From Allacma fusca (taxonomy: Eukaryota; Arthropoda; Collembola; Symphypleona; Sminthuridae), in NCBI GenBank assembly GCA_947179485.1, contig OX359245.1, positions 63,289,067 to 63,353,066 of the forward strand: a stretch of 64,000 nucleotides of DNA. The letters are read 5' to 3'. Shown piece after piece: positions 47,255-60,229 of this stretch. The number at the start of each line of letters is the position of its first letter. The stretch's first letter is position 1. Under the pieces are notes generated by a model. The model ran no database searches. It was given only the letters and a program-made list of their open reading frames with translations, and had not been told where the DNA came from. The position numbers and the translations under genes are program-made.

Positions 47255-48155
47255 ATTTTTTCGTAAATGAATAAACAATACTAGAAATTTCGTACATTAT
47301 TTTTATATCTTGTAATGGTTAGACCGTAACTAGGTTAAACTTAACGTCATGCGAATAATATTCTTTATTTTAAAAAAAGTTTATAATACTTGATAAAGGT
47401 ACTGTAAACATTGTAGTCTCATTTACTAATCTCTCTAATTAAGAAGTTAGCAATCATATTATTGAACTGTTTACATTAGTGTTGCACTCATCTGGTGAGT
47501 TTAGTGTATAACCAGCAGTTATATTCATGAATATTTCGTTGCTAAATTTCCTTACACAATATTGATTTATAAGATTGTTGTTCATCTGCGCCATTATGTT
47601 TATTAGCAGCAAAAATTATTCTTACAGGGATTCATAAATTGTTATCAGGATTCTTCTTAGCTTCATAACAGGGGAACTAAACAATCAATTCATTTTTACA
47701 ATGGAACAAGAAACCCAAGTAACAAGAACGTCCGTATAAAACAACAAGTCGGAACTTTTAATTATTCAAAGAATGGAAACAGGACACAAGAATTATTATC
47801 GATCTTGACCACTGGCATCGTGGAGGCGATTTTAATGCCGATGGAATAAAAACAAACATCAAGATGTCATTATAATTACGATTCGCGCCCAATATTAATT
47901 TGATCGGGATGCAATGATGCCACGAATTCTGCATTGCTTACATCACTTCTTACAAGGACAAATTCGTACATTCTTCGTCGAGTGTCACTACGTTAGACAT
48001 TCTTTGAGTCATTTCATCCAGGGAAACAAAACAAATTTTTATGCAAATTATTTATTTCAGGGCGTTTAACGAGACTCCTGCCAAATGCATCATTTAGTTA
48101 TGAACAATTAAAATTATGTTTTCAAGTTTTCCAAAAGAATAATAAATAATTGCAT
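47255..48155. other. Unassigned AT-rich stretch
   Basis: No coding or RNA feature is seen. Small blocks near 47,730-47,890 (CTTTTAATTATTCAAAGAATGG and a CATCGTGGAGG region) are reverse-complement relatives of 17,280-17,400 downstream of the TTCAAG element, so the stretch is part of an older, rearranged repeat. Confidence 0.3.
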
Positions 48156-49238
48156 AAAATTATGTTACACTTTTATTTTTCATTGTCTTTGTGGTACATA
48201 GTTAAGCCTGGTTCACTCTATTGAGGATTGTGCATAATTTATTCAATGTAGTGCTGCATTTTTAGGATTGAAAATTTTCGTAAAATTTTTAAGGATGTTA
48301 TAACAAAACTAAAATGTTTCTAATTTTCGATCATCTTGTATTACTTTTCAAATATTTTTTACAAATTATGAAATGGTAAAACATTTAGTGAATTCGGGTC
48401 GTCACTGCCAAGAATTTCCGCGTTTAAATTTTCAAACATGAAATTTAGGACAGGAAGTTGTTTTACGAATTTTTATTGCAGCCAGCAATTTCGTTTTTAA
48501 TTTCCCTCGGGGAGCTCATGAGGAAAATATCTTTAACTCCAATTATAATTAAAAACGATCTAATAATGAATATCCAAAATTTCAGAAAATTAAATAATAA
48601 ATAAATAATTGAGAAAATATACACATGTCATTACTATTTATCATACTACTATTTACATAAAATAATGCGGATACGCTAGAAATTCTTTCCTTAATCAAAT
48701 CTTACTTCATCCACTCCTGGAACACAATATCTTCCGTTTGTATTACCGGCATGCAACAATAAGGATTACGGGGGAAATTTTGGAGTTACGCAAACGAAAG
48801 CAATAACACAAAAGAGATTAAGTAAGGAAAGCAATTTCCTCCAGTGCTGCAAAAGCAATTTAAAATGTTTATTTTTGTGGAAGTACTTTTCCTACAATTG
48901 ACAAATTGTGTATCAGAATATTTAGTTATTAGATCCAGTTTCTTAAAAGAGAATGTTTGCAAGCATCAGTATTTTCGGGAGTATGGGATGTTACATTTAA
49001 AACTGGGGAATTTGTGGGTTTTCCCGAATTTTTGAATAAAATATTTCGAGGATAACATCCAACAAATCTACTTCTGAATTTAAGAACCAAGCGATCTGGA
49101 TACTTCAATCGACGAAATTGGAATTTAAGCAATCATTGAGGGTTTTATATTTCTGTTATGGAGGAAGTGAGGATGATTCAGAGAAGATGTTTGGCTCAAG
49201 GGTCGAAATTGAAGATCTCAATTGTTAGAATTAACCTG

Positions 49239-49714
49239 TCAATTGGATCTAAAGGTTTTGATTGGACAGTAAGTTTTGCATAAATGGTTCCAAAGTGAAT
49301 GGTCAAAGTTCTTGTGTTGGGCTTTTTCCAGTCATTCTAAATAGAAAGATAAGGAAATAACACCTCATATCCGAGTACACAATAATTTAATCACATTATT
49401 GAAATTTAAATGCAACAATTTTTTTCAAATTGTCGTAACTTACATCTTTGATGCACTTCACAGAATCTGGAGGTCCAGTGTGAGTGCCTTCATTGAACCC
49501 GCTTCTCATTTTATCATTCATTTCATTGGGCTTAAAGGTTTCGATTGAGGCGTTGTTTTCCAAGAATTGAACTGCGAATCCATCCCAATCGAAAAGAAAA
49601 TGCAGGGAAGATCCTGTGTCCCCAACTTCGTATAGAAAAACTCCATATGGCTCAAAATAATGCCTAAAACCGCAATTACAAGAACATTCTCATCATGCAA
49701 AATATTCGACAACG
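49239..49714 (-). pseudogene. Family B gene, third copy, probably decayed
   Basis: Exon 2 homology runs 49,714-49,444 and ends with the conserved phase 0 GTAAGT donor. Exon 3 (49,310-49,239) follows ACACAAG and keeps HSLWNHLCKTYCPIKTF before its stop. The original acceptor of exon 2 has changed from AAG to TTG, and the frame just after it is broken. A downstream TTTTAG at about 49,665 could serve as a phase 2 acceptor. No first exon was found upstream. The central part from GVFLY to the donor is open, with an in-frame length difference from the other copies. Copy 1 retains only the start of this exon at 14,206-14,311. Confidence 0.6.
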
Positions 49715-49859
49715 CAAGTTAATTCTCGCGACGCGCCCTGGAGTGCGTAAATAACGAAGTGGCTCTGATTTTGACCCCTTTTGTCACCCTTGCTTAGAAA
49801 GTTCTAATAAGATGTCTGTTGTGCTCATTTATGTGTATGCTATTTAATTTTAATATTAA

Positions 49860-51200
49860 CATCACGATTTCAAAACTGTCGGATCTTCAATGACAAAATG
49901 CCAACGTTTCCTTCTATTCAAGTATTCCTTGGCTCCAGTGTCGTCATTTCCGGGGGAAAGTTTCGCAAAAATCTCTACTCCTCATTACCAAAACTCTGCA
50001 CGGTGGGGGTAGATATTTCTTTGTAGCTTCTCCATTTAAAGGTTCTATTTGCTGCACTGAGAAGTTCAATTAAGTGGTTTTAATGTTATAAAACTGATTA
50101 CGTGATAAAATAATCAAAACAAACTGTTTCCACAAAAGGCGTCATCTGGCGACCACTAACAGTTGATACTTTAAGACCAAAAAACCTTGTTAGCTCCATA
50201 CACCGTGTTTCGTCCTATTTGGAACTCGTCAGTACAGCGCAAATAAGAAAAAAACGACTAGCGACTGATTTCGTGAACCGTCAGTTTCAGAACGAAAATT
50301 GACGTAGAAAATAGATTTTTTTCTCAACTTCAAATGCTGCTCAAAATAATTCAATGTTTGTTTTTTGGAAAATGAATGGCTACATCTCAAAATGGTACTC
50401 ACCGGAGCAGCTTTTTACAAAACTATTAAATAAGTTTAGCTTGATTCATGCTTCGACATTTTAATCAAACTGGTATTAAGCTCTGGGTACAACCAAGCAT
50501 AAAGATAAATGTTAATTATGTACAAATGCTTTGTTAACAACCACGTCAAATTTTACACGAACAGATTTTTTAACTCTTCGTTTTAAAACTGTGGTCGAAA
50601 ACAATTCGACCATGGGCACTAATTTTGATCTTTGTTAAAATCAATTTAGGTTTTTCTACAAGAAATATCGGATTTCGCCATGTCAATATATTGCAAGTGT
50701 CAAAGTCGAAATCCGAGCCATAAAGAATTCGCATTGTGTTTTAATTTTGACACTCACTCATTGTCACCTGGATTACGTTCCTTGTGAGTCCGCGAAAGGT
50801 GGAGATTTATGCGTTGGAGATAGAAAGTATATTTGGTTTGACACGAGAGCTTCATTGTTTACGAATAGACGGGGAAGATGCAGATAAGAGTCGTTGGTTA
50901 CAAATGACGCTTTTTTGGTCCCTGATAAAAGAGCTGTATAATCTCTGAGTATGAAATATGGCTTACTTTATTGATAGCAGCGGATGCTTTACTACAGATG
51001 TGGGAAAGTTATCATACAAGATGATAATTAACGTAATTACGGGTTTAGGTACAGGACTGTTTTTACTTAAAACGCAGTAAAAAATTAGTGTTGTAATTTT
51101 AAAAAAACAGCCACAACTCCGTGTTAAGTCTCTCTTCGTGATTTTTAAAATTTAAATTGAATAAGGTGAATTTGGGGCTTTGCGTCATCGTCCTTTATAT
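49860..51200. repeat. Conserved module, B2 copy
   Basis: This is the counterpart of 15,295-16,640. No gene is seen. Local stretches such as 50,540-50,640 are noticeably more diverged from B1 than the flanks are. It lacks the hAT-like insertion present in copy 1 just to the left. Confidence 0.4.
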
Positions 51201-51209
51201 AGGCATTTC

Positions 51210-51500
51210 CATTTCACTTGGAGTATAGTCAACTGTTACAAATCTGTATTATGTGACATAAGTTATTGAAATCATTCTGAATTTCAAAAAACCTGGTTTT
51301 TTAAAAAAAGGAAGTGGGCTGTTGTCATAGTGACAGTTTGAACGAAATTCAAAATTCAAATAGGAAAATAATTCAGTCGACTCTCTCTACAACTGCGTCC
51401 CAACAGCAATAATTTTTGTAACCCTCAATGCGATGAGCTGCAATTGCTGTATGATTTCAAATTGCATTACTAACTCTGTCGAGATTCCCATAAACGAAAT
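51210..51500. other. Segment retained in B2, deleted in B1
   Basis: Bases about 51,220-51,490 have no match in B1 (the join lies near 16,640) but match 9,770-10,040 in A1. The ancestor therefore had this sequence and B1 lost it. It includes the left end of a CAGTCGACTC MITE at 51,374. Confidence 0.55.
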
Positions 51501-51805
51501 ATATCTCGCCCTTAATCGGGAAACAATCGGTGTGGTTAGAGTTTGTATGGAAGGAGTCCCGTGAAGAAAATTTGGAAAATTCGAAATAATTTTATGGATT
51601 GTTTGAAAAATATTTTGCACCAATATGAATTAAATTGTTTCTTGGAAACCAAATTGAAATGAGCTTGTCAGGTCTGGACTTGTACATACGTTCAATCGTT
51701 ACAGGGGCCTCTCCCAACAGCGACACCTAAACGGCTTGAATTTTGTGAACCCAAAAGGGAAGTGTCGTTATCAAGGTACAACTTACTGTTGACTTACATG
51801 TTATT

Positions 51806-52075
51806 CAGAGCTGCGTTCAAGTTCAAGTACAACTTGAATAGTTCAAGTGCGTATCAAGTTCAAGTCAAGTCAAGTGCAGACAGTTTTGTAACTTGAAACT
51901 TGAACATCAAGTTCAAGTGAATTTATAATTTTAACTCGAATTTTCAAGTTCAAGTTCAATCAAATCCAAGTTAACAATTTATTACTTGATATCAAAATCA
52001 AGTCAAGTTCAAGTACACTGAATGGAAGTACTTGAATAAAACTTGAGTGGAACTTGAGTTTTTGTCACTGAAATC
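51806..52075. mobile_element. TTCAAG-motif element fragment (B2)
   Basis: This is the counterpart of 16,951-17,225, beginning CAGAGCTGCGTTCAAG with the same run of TTCAAG words and only a few base differences. Confidence 0.6.
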
Positions 52076-52304
52076 AAGCTTATCTCCTGCATCCAGCTAA
52101 AAATAATATTGGGCGTCAATCATTATAAGAATGACATCTTTGTGTTTGTTTTTATTCCACCGAGATAAAAATCCTCGACGATGCCCAGTGGTCGAGATCG
52201 AGAATAATTCTGGTGTCCTGTTTCCATTATTTCAATAACTAAAAGTTCCGACTTATTGTTTTATACCTTTTTTATTGCTTTTTGCATGTACCCGGAAAAC
52301 AGAG

Positions 52305-52915
52305 ATTGGTCTAATTTTTGCAACATCCACTTTTCAATGTGAGAATAAAGACCAATCAGTAACTTCTAGGGAGTGCTCATTTCTGGGGAAAGTTTCGCAA
52401 AAATCTTTATTCCTCATTACGTAAATTCTGCATGTCGGGGTAAGTCACGGACCGTGGCTTCTTCTTTTGAAGTTTTTAAATGCTGCACTGAGAAACCCAA
52501 CGAAATTATTTTAGCGGAATTCACACTTTTTGGAATTCTTATAAATGTTTTTATTAAGCTGTAGGTAAACCCAAACACAGTAATAATATATATAAAACAT
52601 AATAATGTTAAGTCTGTTGTAATAATAACATAATAATGCTTTGTTAATAACTACTTCAAATTTTACAAATATAGATTTTATAACCTTTTCATTGTAAAAC
52701 TGGTCCAAGAAGATTTGATTGTGTACACAAATTTAATCCTCGTCGAATCATTTGCAGGTTTTTCTGCAAGAAACAAGGGATTTCTCCACATCCATGCATT
52801 GCAAGCTTGAAAGTCGAAATTAGAGCCATAAATAATTGTGCGTTAATTCTTAAAGCGCTCAGTGGCACCTTGAATAAAGTCTTTGAGAGAAAAAAAAGTT
52901 GAGCAAAACCAATCT
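52305..52915. promoter_or_regulatory. Paired CCAAT-type module, B2 copy
   Basis: This is the counterpart of 17,445-18,030. GATTGGTCT and AGACCAATC are both kept and again face each other about 45 bp apart. Confidence 0.3.
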
Positions 52916-52924
52916 GCAATAAAT

Positions 52925-53380
52925 TCAGAGTGACATGGTTTTTGGTTGTGTGTTAACGGGACGGGACGAGCAAGCAAAGCAGAACAAGGATAACGTTTCA
53001 GTTTTAATGCTCATGAGCAAACTATTCTGTGAGCTTTATTTCACCGAATGTAAGATATTCGACTTTAGGTTGTAAAACATGAAGTTTGTTGATCAAAAAG
53101 TTAAGGAAGAACTTGGAGCTACGATTTTATAAATGTTTTTTATGTTTTTGGTACAAATATTTTTTGTACGAATTTTTCTTTATGTTCCGATTTCCGGTAT
53201 GAGAATGTCGACAACTGTTTTTAGTAATTATCGGGACTGGACAGGAACTTTGTCCCCAATATAAGCTCTAATTACTAGGGACAGGTTTCCAAGCTCAAGT
53301 AAATCATCCAAATATTTTCTGGGTGCAGCATTTTTATGGTTTGCTCAAAATGCATTAATTGCGTTAAATGGGGGTCACAG
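52925..53380. other. 455-bp segment present only in B2
   Basis: B1 reads straight across at about 18,071, while B2 has extra sequence from CAGAGTGACATGG to GGGGGTCACAGTTCATG. The two ends share a short inverted GTGAC/GTCAC word, so this may be a small DNA element with CAGAG ends. A deletion in B1 is equally possible. No coding frame is seen. Confidence 0.4.
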
Positions 53381-53580
53381 TTCATGAAAAACAGTCAAAA
53401 CTCCGTCTTAAAATTCTCGCCTTGATTTACCGGCACAAACTTTTAATTGATTTGTGTTTAATCATTTTGCTTGAAAAGTAAAATGGCTCGGGGAAGATCA
53501 AAAGTGAGACAAAAGTGCAATTAAATAATAATTCTGCAGTTGAAAAGCCTTGTGACGCTTAAGACAGCCCTTGTTTCATA

Positions 53581-54896
53581 CAGTCGACTCTCGCTATAAC
53601 GACCCCTCCAGTGAAAAACATTCTCTGACGTTATAAAGGGAATGTCGTCATAAGAGGTGACTTAACATTGACTATTTACTGCTCTGGGACATTCTTAGCG
53701 CGTCGTTATAGAGGAAGCCTCGTTATAGAGAGAGACGTTATAGAGAGAGTCGACTGTACTGCCCCCACGAAGTCTTCTGCGCAATATGCTCAATCTGTCC
53801 CCTATTGTGTAACGTGGCGGTGTAAAGTTGTTAACGCTCCCGTGGAAGAACACCTAATTACAGTCGACTCTTTCTACAACGGCTCTCTCTAAAACGAAAC
53901 TTCCCCTACGACGACACACTAAGGATAGGAATCTGCACGCAGTGAATATTTATTGCTAAGTCACCCGTTACAACGGCATTCCCTTTACAACGTCAGAAGA
54001 ATTGGTGCGCTTGAGGTGTCGTTATAGAGAGGGTCGACTGTAATCTGAATGCATTTTCATTTAAAACCCAAACGATCTGAATTTCAAGGTGCTATTTGTG
54101 ACCTCAAATATTCAATTTTGAGTTAATGGGACTTCTTGAGAAAAAGTACAGTCGACTCTTCATATAACGACACCTCAAGGGCAACAATTTTTCTTACGAT
54201 ATAAAGGGTATGTCGTCAAAACACGTGACTTATCATTGAATTTTTATTGCTGGGAGGTTCTTAGTGCGTCGTTATAGGGAAAACCTCGTTATAGAGAGAG
54301 ACTTTATAAAGAGAGTCGACTGTAGTTAGGAGTTCTTCCACGGGAGCATTAACTACTTCTGCATAGTATGCTAAATCTGTCCCTATTGTGTTCTGTGGGG
54401 GTGTGATGTAGTTAACGTTCCGTGGAACAATTCCTAATTACAGTCGACTCTCGCTATAACGGCTCTCTCTAAAATGAAACTTCCCCTATGACGACACGCT
54501 ATGAATGTGCACGCAGTGAATATTCATTGTTAAGTCATCCGTTATAACGGTATTCCCCTCACAACGTCAGACAATTTGGTGCGCTTGGGAGAGTCGTTAT
54601 AGAGAGAGTCGACTTTAATCTCAATGCATTTTCATTTAAAACCCAAACGATCTGAATGTCACGGTGCTATTTGGGACCTTGAATTTTCAATTTTGAGTTA
54701 ATCGGACTTCTTGGGACCAACTACAATCGACTCTCTCTATAACGACACCTCAAGCGCAACAATTGTTTTGACGTTGTAAGGGGAATACCGTTATAACGGG
54801 TGACTGAACATTGAATATTCACTGTGTGCATATTTATAATTTGACTTAATAGGGAAAGTTTCGTTATAAAGAGAGACGTTATAAAGAGAGCCGACT
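53581..54896. repeat. Array of alternating CAGTCGACTC MITEs (B2)
   Basis: This is the counterpart of 18,272-19,562 with the same five-copy alternating arrangement and the same two spacers. The last MITE here has an extra GAGAGACGTTATAAA unit before its end, absent in B1, and it matches the full-length terminus of other copies. Confidence 0.8.
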
Positions 54897-55845
54897 GTAA
54901 AGTCAATTTGAGTAATAACGCTCGCTTTGTAAATGTTGCTATCTTTTCAGTCTCTGTTGTATTTCTTGTCAATATTTTTGTGGTACATAATTGAATCTGG
55001 TTTCACTCTTTTGAGGAATGTGTTTAATTAATTTAATTTAGTTTTGTATTGTCCGGATTGTAACTTTTGGAAATGATTTTTAAACATTTATCAGAGAATT
55101 AAAATGTTTGTAATTTTCAAGCGGTTTTTATATTTATTAAAATATTTTGTTAATAACTAGGAAAGGGAAAAACATTTCGTGAATTTGAGTCATAATTGGG
55201 AACAATTTCCTTGTTAAAATTTTAAAACACGAAATTTGGTGCTGTCAAATATTCTTCGTTTGTGGAATTGAAAAAAGTTTCGTGCTTAGTTGAGTTCTTG
55301 GAATTTTTTATCGAACGTTTTTTTGATTGCCAGCAGAAACTCCCTATTTTAAATTCTCCTGGTGGATCTTATGAGGACAAACGCATTGATAATAAAATGG
55401 ACATTATTTAAAAACAAATTAATGAATAAATTATTCAGAAAATGTACTTTGAGGGAATTTACTTGGGAAGATAATTTGACTTTCAAATCACAAATCACTC
55501 AGAAGTGAAATTTATATTTCGTTGTAACTTTTTTACTGATGACAATTCGTATAAAATGACATTTGGTTAATGGATTGAATTTGTTAAAATAGAATGTTTT
55601 TAAATATCTGTATCTGTGGGACATTTTAAAATTGGGGATTTTATCGATGTTACCAAATTTTGAATAAAATATTTACAAAATAACTAAAAGCAAATCTTCT
55701 TCTGAATTCACGAATCAAGCGATCTGGAAACTTAAGACGCCGAAATCGGAATTTAAGCAATCATTAGGGGTTCAATATTTCTGTTAAGGATGCAGTGGAG
55801 ATGTTTTAGAGAAGATTTTTGGATCAAGGGTCAAACTTGAAGATC

Positions 55846-57421
55846 TCAATTGTGTAAAACAATTGGTAAATTTGATCCGAAGGTTTTGATTGGACAGTAA
55901 GATTTGCATAAATGGTCCCAAAGTGAATGGTCAGAGTTCTTGTGTTTTTCTTTGTAAATTGAACCTAAATAAAAAGATAAGGACATAACACTTCAAATCC
56001 GAGTGCACAAACATTTTAATCGGATTATTCAAACTTAAATGAAACAAATATTTTCCAAATTGTCGTAACTTACATCGATGCACTTCACGGAATCTGGAGG
56101 TCCAGTGTGAGTGTATTTATCGAATCCACCCCAAATGGGCTCAAAGGTTTTGACAGAGGCGTTGTTTTCCAAGAATCCAACTGCAAATGCATTCCAAGCG
56201 AAAAGCAAATGCAGGGAAAATCCTGTATCCCCAACTCGGTATAGAAAAACTCCACGTGGACTAGACCAAATAATAAAACCAGTTACAAGAACATTCCGAT
56301 CATGCGAATATTCGACAACGCTTAAGATGAGGAAACGTGAATTCATTTATTCTTGAAGTTAAAAACCATGTATTTGAACTTTTATTATCATTTCTAGAAA
56401 TTTCAAGAATCAGCCAGCGCCCTTTTAAATTTATATTCAAATATTTTTTCGGAATTTGTTTCTAGCACTTTAAAATCTGGGGTTAGAAAAATGCATTCAT
56501 TTCTTCCGTAAGAGTTTTAACCAAATTAGATTCCGCCAAAGCATCAACTTTGCCTTGCAAATGTCTACACACGTGACTTGTTTTATTTAATTACTGATTT
56601 TTATTATAATTTGTTAGACACGTTCATTTGAAGAAGGGAGGAAATTTGTCCTGATATCACAATTTGGGTGAATTATGTACACAAATGAAATGAACTGCGC
56701 TTAAACTACGACGTAGATAAGTGCGAGAAAATGTATCGTTGTGATAATAATTTCTCAAGATCGTTTGAACTGAATTTCAACCAAATTTATAGGACAACGC
56801 TTAATGCCATGGGTCACTTTGGCGTGTGTTTAGATAAAATTTGTTTTTTGAATGACTTCGGACCATTGCTGCGGGAAAAGTAATTAATTGAGATGGAATC
56901 TTCCATTTGTTCTTCTAAAATCGACAGATGATTTTTAATATATACTTAAAAGTACGGAAATGAAAATATTTTCCACTCCAACCTGCTGAAATTCCATTTT
57001 AAGTGTCATAGATACATTGAGTGAGTGTAGGACCTCTTATAGGAAAATATAGTCACGAGGAGAATTCAAGTTGAAAAGTTCTCGTTGTCATTGAATCACA
57101 AAATTCAGATCCAAGGTTTTAAAAATCCAACGAGTTTTTGTTTATTAGCATAATTTTATATTTCTCGTTGCGCGGTTCTTTGCGACCAGCGAGTGCGTAA
57201 ATAACGGAGTGGCTCTGATTTTGACATTAAAGTGACCCATTAAAATGTAAATGCTCTTACCCTCCTTTGAATGTGAAAACTTCTCTTGTCTTGAAAGCGA
57301 CGGTATTTGGAGCTTCCTGGTGTTTCAAACCATAATAAAGTTTCAGCTGATAATCTGTGAGTTCCACGTCCAGGTGATTTACTACAAAAATATTCAGCGT
57401 TAAAATTAAATTCCGAAACAT
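55846..57421 (-). CDS. Family B secreted protein gene, copy B2 (three exons, about 166 aa)
   Basis: Exon 1 (57,421-57,261) is 161 nt like B1, with a leader MFRNLILTLNIFVV and a phase 2 donor GG|GTAAGA. Exon 2 (56,320-56,074) follows CTTAAG, encodes 82 residues including RGVFLYRVGDTGFSLHLLF and ends in phase 0 before GTAAGT. Exon 3 (55,938-55,846) follows ACACAAG and encodes HSLWDHLCKSYCPIKTF plus a 10-residue extension not present in B1. Three Cys residues lie in the predicted mature chain. All length differences from B1 inside exons are multiples of three. The function is unknown; it is predicted to be exported. Confidence 0.65.
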
Positions 57422-58100
57422 TTTGCTAACTAATGGTGACAAAACCCCGTGGGATTAAGATAACTAAATGCACAATTTTAGTTCTCCAAACATTTTCAAA
57501 CAAATCTTGCAACATTTCCTGGAAGTCAAAATTATTTGAGAGCCGGTCACATTTAAATTGGCAGCAATTTAAACTGCACATTGTTTCTATTGTTCCTTCT
57601 TCATGTGATGTTCTGGTTTAACACACATAACGTTTTTCTGTATACACTTAATAGGACTAAAATTACATCGGTATTTGCTTATCCTAATCCCAAAATATGT
57701 CGCGTTATTCTTTTATAGCATCCCAAATTTGTAATTTTCATAGAGAAAATCCCCTTGAAAAAACTTAAAGAAAACATATTTTAATCCACGAGGAACTGCA
57801 ACTAATTTGAGGACATTCGCACACGTAACAAGCAGATTATTAAAGTTGCTTCTTAAAATCCAATTTTAGAATACGCTGTTGATAATTTGGTTTTTGCAAA
57901 CGTTTTCTACAGGAACGCTGTAACTTCGGATACATTTGAATAAATGTTTCGTGAAACTCATCGGAAAATATTTAAAATTATTATATATTATATTTTATTA
58001 TTTTCAAAATATAATTCCAAAATATAAGCAACTTAATCACATCGATAATAAAAAATACATAGTAGAAAAACCCACAATATTTCACAGATTTTTCGCAATA

Positions 58101-58286
58101 CAGTAAAACCTGTTTATAACGGAATCGCAAGGAAGCTTGGATTTTTGTCCGGTATAAACAGTATTCCGTTACGTGATTATAGCGGACATTATATGCTTAC
58201 ACAAGTACTTTTGGTGGGGAAGAACAAATGTGTCCGGTATAATGAGAATTCCGGTATACAGCGGCCGTTATAAAGAGATGTTACTG
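58101..58286. mobile_element. CAGTAAAACC Tigger-like MITE (B2)
   Basis: This is the counterpart of 23,066-23,251, here with TA on both sides. The termini are CAGTAAAACCTGTTTATAAC and TATAAAGAGATGTTACTG. Confidence 0.8.
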
Positions 58287-58529
58287 TATTTTGAAATTGT
58301 AATTTTGTCTGAGTATGCAACGTTCTGTGATATGCGCGAGATCCGAATGACTTGAAAAAATTTGACTGATTGAATATTTTTCAATAATTTATAGTTAAAA
58401 AGTGTTTTTAAAATGATTTTTAAATAATTTACATATTTTTTTTATATTTACGAAATTTTCCATTGCACTTCAATAATTTACGATTTTCCATCATACCTTA
58501 AATAAATTACAATTTTATTTTAATATTTT

Positions 58530-60197
58530 ATTATTTTTGAGAAGTTGCTTTTAAAGGCTATGTGCCCACGTCTGCGTGCATGCACAAGTCTGTCCAGAAT
58601 CCCTAAAAAAGCAACCTCTATGCTTTCACCCATACCTCAAAAAGTGCCTTTTCCTGATATCTCCTGACCAACTTGATGTAATTCCACTATCAAAAGCTTA
58701 AAGCCAATGGGAGATCATTGCGAACCTCCATGAATATTTATGTTCGCGTAACCCTTAAATTTTTAGAGCCCTTCGCAAAAATAAACAAAAATTGGAGGCA
58801 AATGACGAATTTAAGTTGCATGGTGACCGTTCATTTAACATTGGAAAATATTTGAAGGTGTTCCACCAATCAGAAATGCATGACATTGTATCGTAAGACG
58901 CTTTTCATAACTAGGATGTTGCTATAAAATTTTGGTGATGTGATCTTTAAGGGATCACCCCTTAAATATTAGTTGAATCCTTAAGTTGGATTACCGGTCA
59001 CTTATGCACATGACATGTTGAGCATACCAGTTTTTTTTCTTTCATTCGTGCAAAAAAAAAGCTTCGATTAAAGAATATTATTCTTAAAAATATTATTTAA
59101 TTAAATTTTTTAAGGATTACATTTTGCACGAATGCAAGAAAACAATGAATCGCTATTCTTTTTTAAAATTTCTTTTTTTACTTATGCAGGTTTAAATTAT
59201 AGTAACCGAATGTAAGTACAACTTAGTCCTGTCCAAGTCAACGAAAAATAATGCCATTCTAGAGTACAAAAAAAGAAAAAACAGAGAAAGGAAATACCGC
59301 AATGCTAAACAAGTTACCAAATCTTGGAATTTGAATGGTTAATTCGAATTAATTAACAATTTTTGTCTACGCCTTTGAATATTTAGTACGGTGTGCTAAT
59401 ACAATCAGTGATCTTTTAACCACCATGATTAAATTCTAACTTTGGGTAAGAGAGTAAGTAAAGTATAAGATTAACTGTGGGGTCCATTAACACATGTCTG
59501 ACATTAATAAAAATGACAAAGCTATCATAAATTGAAAGCGCTCTGGATGGTTCAAAAGGTTTTAGCCCTTTCGTGGTTAAAAATCATGTAAATAATCAGT
59601 TTTTGTAAGCCAAGTTTGAATGTTCCGCGTAAACAAAAATTAGCCAACAATTACGTACTTCACTGGCAAAAATCATTATTGTCTGAAATCTTTCTACTAG
59701 GCTAATATATTATATAGTTAATAAATTATAAAACTATTGCTTATAGGCAAAGTCCAAAAGGTCGAAATAAACTAATAGCTAAAAAAGCTTAAAAATAGAA
59801 GTTGCTTTTGAGCCCTCAAAAGTTGAAACCAAGTTTTCTGGTAGATTCTGTCAGAATAAATCCCACTAGTTTATTGAAAGTGATGAAAAATCTTGAAATG
59901 ATGAAAAGCAACGCCACGACATTATTGTCACTAATGCAGAAATAGATGTGAAAAAGTTGGTTTGCAATGAATACTGAATTTATCAATTTTGAGATGTAAG
60001 TTGGAAATTGTTAATTAATAATACTATTGAAAGAGTACTCAAGGGAAAATTATCCATCGTGGCGTTGCTTTTCGCCATTTCAAGATTTTTCATCACTTTC
60101 AATAAACTAGTGGGATTTATTCTGACAGAATCTACCAGAAAACTTGTTTTCAACTTTTGAGGGCTCAAAAGCAACTTCTATTTTTAAGCTTTTTTAT
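58530..60197. mobile_element. 1.7-kb insertion unique to B2, with GAAGTTGCTTTT termini
   Basis: Flanking sequence is continuous in B1 at about 23,470-23,545. The left end has GAGAAGTTGCTTTTAAAGGC and the right end has the inverted AAAAGCAACTTCTATTTTT. A third, internal copy of the terminus at 59,790-59,815 makes the right 420 bp a foldback. No transposase was recognised, so the class is unknown. Confidence 0.6.
59781..60197. repeat. Foldback palindrome with 140-bp arms
   Basis: Arms at 59,781-59,920 and 60,058-60,197 are near-perfect reverse complements, from AAAAAGCTTAAAAATAGAAG inward to GCAACGCCACG, around a 137-bp loop. The 63-codon minus frame at 60,174-59,983 is within it and is not considered coding. 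Confidence 0.85.
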
Positions 60198-60229
60198 TAA
60201 ATACTGTAAACTAAATTCGACTTTTCTCA

